DNA of 64,000 bases from Dyella flagellata. Its GTDB lineage: Bacteria > Pseudomonadota > Gammaproteobacteria > Xanthomonadales > Rhodanobacteraceae. The translations under genes and the position numbers were made by a program. The stretch spans positions 124,001 to 188,000 of the forward strand of contig NZ_BSOA01000006.1 of NCBI RefSeq assembly GCF_030160275.1, given 5' to 3'. The notes below the pieces were generated by a model, which was not told the DNA's origin, did not search any database, and worked only from the letters and a program-made list of their open reading frames with translations. Below are positions 62,379 through 64,000 of this stretch, in pieces (positions within the stretch are counted from its first letter, which is position 1; every line of letters begins with the position of its first letter).

Positions 62379-63983
62379 ATGACTATTGCAAAGCCCGTAT
62401 CAAGGACTTATCCCTCGCATCGTCCGCTAAAACGTAAAACCGGCCTGCCACGGCGCAGGCCCGAACTGCCCGGCACCGTCGCGCGCACGGATCGCGGCGC
62501 CAATCGAGTGCTGTTCGTCACCACCGAAATGACCGACTTCGTCAAAGCCGGCGGGCTGGGCGACGTCTCCGCCGCCCTGCCTCGCGCGCTAGCCAGGTAC
62601 CACGATGTACGCGTGCTGATACCCGGTTATCCGAAGGTGCTTGCCAAGCTCGACAAGTCCTTGCGGCTGGTCGGCAAGACGCGTAGCCATCACAAGCTCC
62701 CGGCTTGCGAAATCGCCGAGGCACGCCTGGACGACGGCCTCGGCGTGCTCGTGCTGTGCAATGCCGAGCTGTATGAGCGCGAAGGGTCCCCCTATACGGA
62801 TGCGCGCGGCCACGAATGGCCTGATAACGACATCCGCTTCGCCACGCTTTCGCATGCTGCGGCCGAGATCGCGCTCAAGCACGCGCACATGAATTGGCGG
62901 CCGGAGCTGCTGCATCTCAACGACTGGCCGTGTGCGCTGGCCGCCTATTACATGGAAGACAAAAGCAACGCCGTGCCAACCGTGCTGACCATCCACAACC
63001 TGGCCTACCAGGGCGTGTTCCCCGCTTCGAGCGCAGCCGGCATTGGCTTGTCGGCGCGCAGGCGGATCGAGCACGATCGCCACGGGCGCTTGTCGTTTCT
63101 GCATGAAGGCCTCGCCAAGGCCACCTATCTGACCACCGTCAGCGCAAGCTACGCCAGGCAGATCACCGAGCCACTCTATGGCTGCGGCCTGGAAAAACTG
63201 TTGCGCAAGCGCGCCCTGGAAGAACGGCTGGTCGGCATCGTCAACGGCATCGACCAGAGCTGGGACCCGCAAAACGACCCTGCGCTAGTCAGCCCCTTCG
63301 CCATCGGAGAATGGAGCAAGCGCCACGACAACACCCAAAAGCTGCGCGAAGAGCTGGGCCTGCGCCAGCAGCATGGCCCGCTGTTCGCGGTGATTTCGCG
63401 CATGGTGCAACAGAAAGGCGTTGACCTGATTTGCCAGGCGGCGCCGCAGATCATCGCCGCGGGCGGCCAGCTGGCGCTGATCGGTCGTGGCGACCCGGCG
63501 ATCGAAAGCGGCATTGCGCGACTGGCGCGCCGTTTTCCGGGGCGTGTGGCGGCGCACATAGGTTTCGAGGAAGGCCTGGCGCGGCGCATGTTCGCCGGCG
63601 CGGATTTCCTGCTGATGCCCTCGCGCTACGAACCGTGCGGCCTGAGCCAGATGTACGCACAGGCCTATGGCTGTCTGCCGATCGCCCATGCAACGGGCGG
63701 CCTCATCGATACCATCGAGGATGGCATCACGGGCCTGCTGTTCGGCGCTGCCTGCGTGTCCGAATTGCGCCTGTGCCTGCAGCGCGCCTTCCGCATCTAT
63801 GCCGAACCGCTGCTGCTCAACGCCATGCGCGGCGCCGCGATGCTGGAAAAACGCAACTGGGATGAGCCGGGCCGGCATTACGCGACCTTGTACCGCCGTA
63901 TGCTGCCGAGCAAGAACCTCCCGGAGATTTCCGCGCAAACGGCACCGCATCCGCATAAAGAGAATGCGTATGCCCATCTGTGA
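62379..63983 (+). CDS. glgA: Glycogen synthase GlgA (GT5)
   Basis: 534 residues from the ATG at 62379 (the frame opens at 62223). The GT5 catalytic domain starts at about residue 42 (NRVLFVTTEMTDFVKAGGLG), with ADP-glucose-binding KAGGLGDV in place of the usual KTGGLADV. LLHLNDWPCALAAYY, VLTIHNLAYQGVFP, IVNGIDQSWDP, FAVISRMVQQKGVDLI and the C-terminal SRYEPCGLSQMYAQAYG segment are standard for the family. An N-terminal basic extension of about 40 residues is longer than in most GlgA proteins (about 477 residues), so the true start is uncertain. It transfers glucose from ADP-glucose to growing glycogen. Confidence 0.88.
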   Translation: MTIAKPVSRTYPSHRPLKRKTGLPRRRPELPGTVARTDRGANRVLFVTTEMTDFVKAGGLGDVSAALPRALARYHDVRVLIPGYPKVLAKLDKSLRLVGKTRSHHKLPACEIAEARLDDGLGVLVLCNAELYEREGSPYTDARGHEWPDNDIRFATLSHAAAEIALKHAHMNWRPELLHLNDWPCALAAYYMEDKSNAVPTVLTIHNLAYQGVFPASSAAGIGLSARRRIEHDRHGRLSFLHEGLAKATYLTTVSASYARQITEPLYGCGLEKLLRKRALEERLVGIVNGIDQSWDPQNDPALVSPFAIGEWSKRHDNTQKLREELGLRQQHGPLFAVISRMVQQKGVDLICQAAPQIIAAGGQLALIGRGDPAIESGIARLARRFPGRVAAHIGFEEGLARRMFAGADFLLMPSRYEPCGLSQMYAQAYGCLPIAHATGGLIDTIEDGITGLLFGAACVSELRLCLQRAFRIYAEPLLLNAMRGAAMLEKRNWDEPGRHYATLYRRMLPSKNLPEISAQTAPHPHKENAYAHL

Positions 63984-64000
63984 TCACGCCGGAGCGCTCG

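Noticed and set aside
1-64000. CRISPR arrays, tRNA or rRNA genes, intact insertion sequences
   Set aside because: No regularly spaced direct repeats, no tRNA-like T-arm or CCA pattern and no transposase-like protein were seen by eye; the repeats present are short inverted intergenic elements.

Overview
The window reads as one chromosomal stretch of a high-GC gammaproteobacterium of the Xanthomonadales, most likely Rhodanobacteraceae (Dyella, Frateuria or Luteibacter type) or a close Xanthomonadaceae relative. The grounds are a Xanthomonas-like TonB-receptor/glycoside-hydrolase locus, a LacI-AraC type XylR, and short intergenic inverted repeats with GTAG heads (REP/BIME type) found six times. 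The genus is inferred from these traits only.

Region 1 (1-10.8 kb) is part of a type VI secretion system (T6SS). tssB, tssC, hcp, tagJ, tssE and tssF (cut by the window edge) run on the minus strand. Beyond a decayed phage-type lysozyme gene and a few small genes come an FHA protein, a membrane Ser/Thr kinase with a HAMP domain, and a LysM/TPR lipoprotein, probably the post-translational control and envelope part of the same system.

Region 2 (11.3-22 kb) holds a GH12 endo-glucanase/xyloglucanase and a complete D-xylose operon, xylA-xylB-xylF-xylG-xylH, that carries a Tat-type GH43 enzyme at its end and is read divergently from the regulator xylR. A large autotransporter (22-25.4 kb) follows.

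Region 3 (25.8-48.8 kb) is a plant cell-wall (xyloglucan-type) utilisation locus. It contains GH31 alpha-xylosidase, two GH74 endo-xyloglucanases, GH27, GH3, GH35 and a TonB-dependent receptor. Between the parts lie a porin + SHS-type MFS transporter pair and a two-component pair (a histidine kinase with a dead receiver domain and a LuxR-type response regulator), which may be a separate carboxylate-uptake module.

Region 4 (49.2-58.2 kb) is an L-arabinose module: a LysR regulator, L-arabinonate dehydratase, 2,5-dioxovalerate dehydrogenase, L-2-keto-3-deoxyarabonate dehydratase and the AraFGH ABC importer. The sugar dehydrogenase that should open the pathway is reduced to a remnant of about 25 codons in front of araF, and no lactonase is present.

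Region 5 (58.4-64 kb) has an alpha/beta hydrolase, a large MscS-family channel and a GlgA-type glycogen synthase.

Taken together, secreted GH12/GH74 enzymes would cut xyloglucan, the TonB receptor would import oligosaccharides, periplasmic GH31/GH35/GH3/GH43/GH27 enzymes would release xylose, galactose, glucose and arabinose, and the two ABC importers would bring in xylose (isomerase route) and arabinose (oxidative route to 2-oxoglutarate). I saw no rRNA or tRNA genes, CRISPR array, intact insertion sequence or origin.
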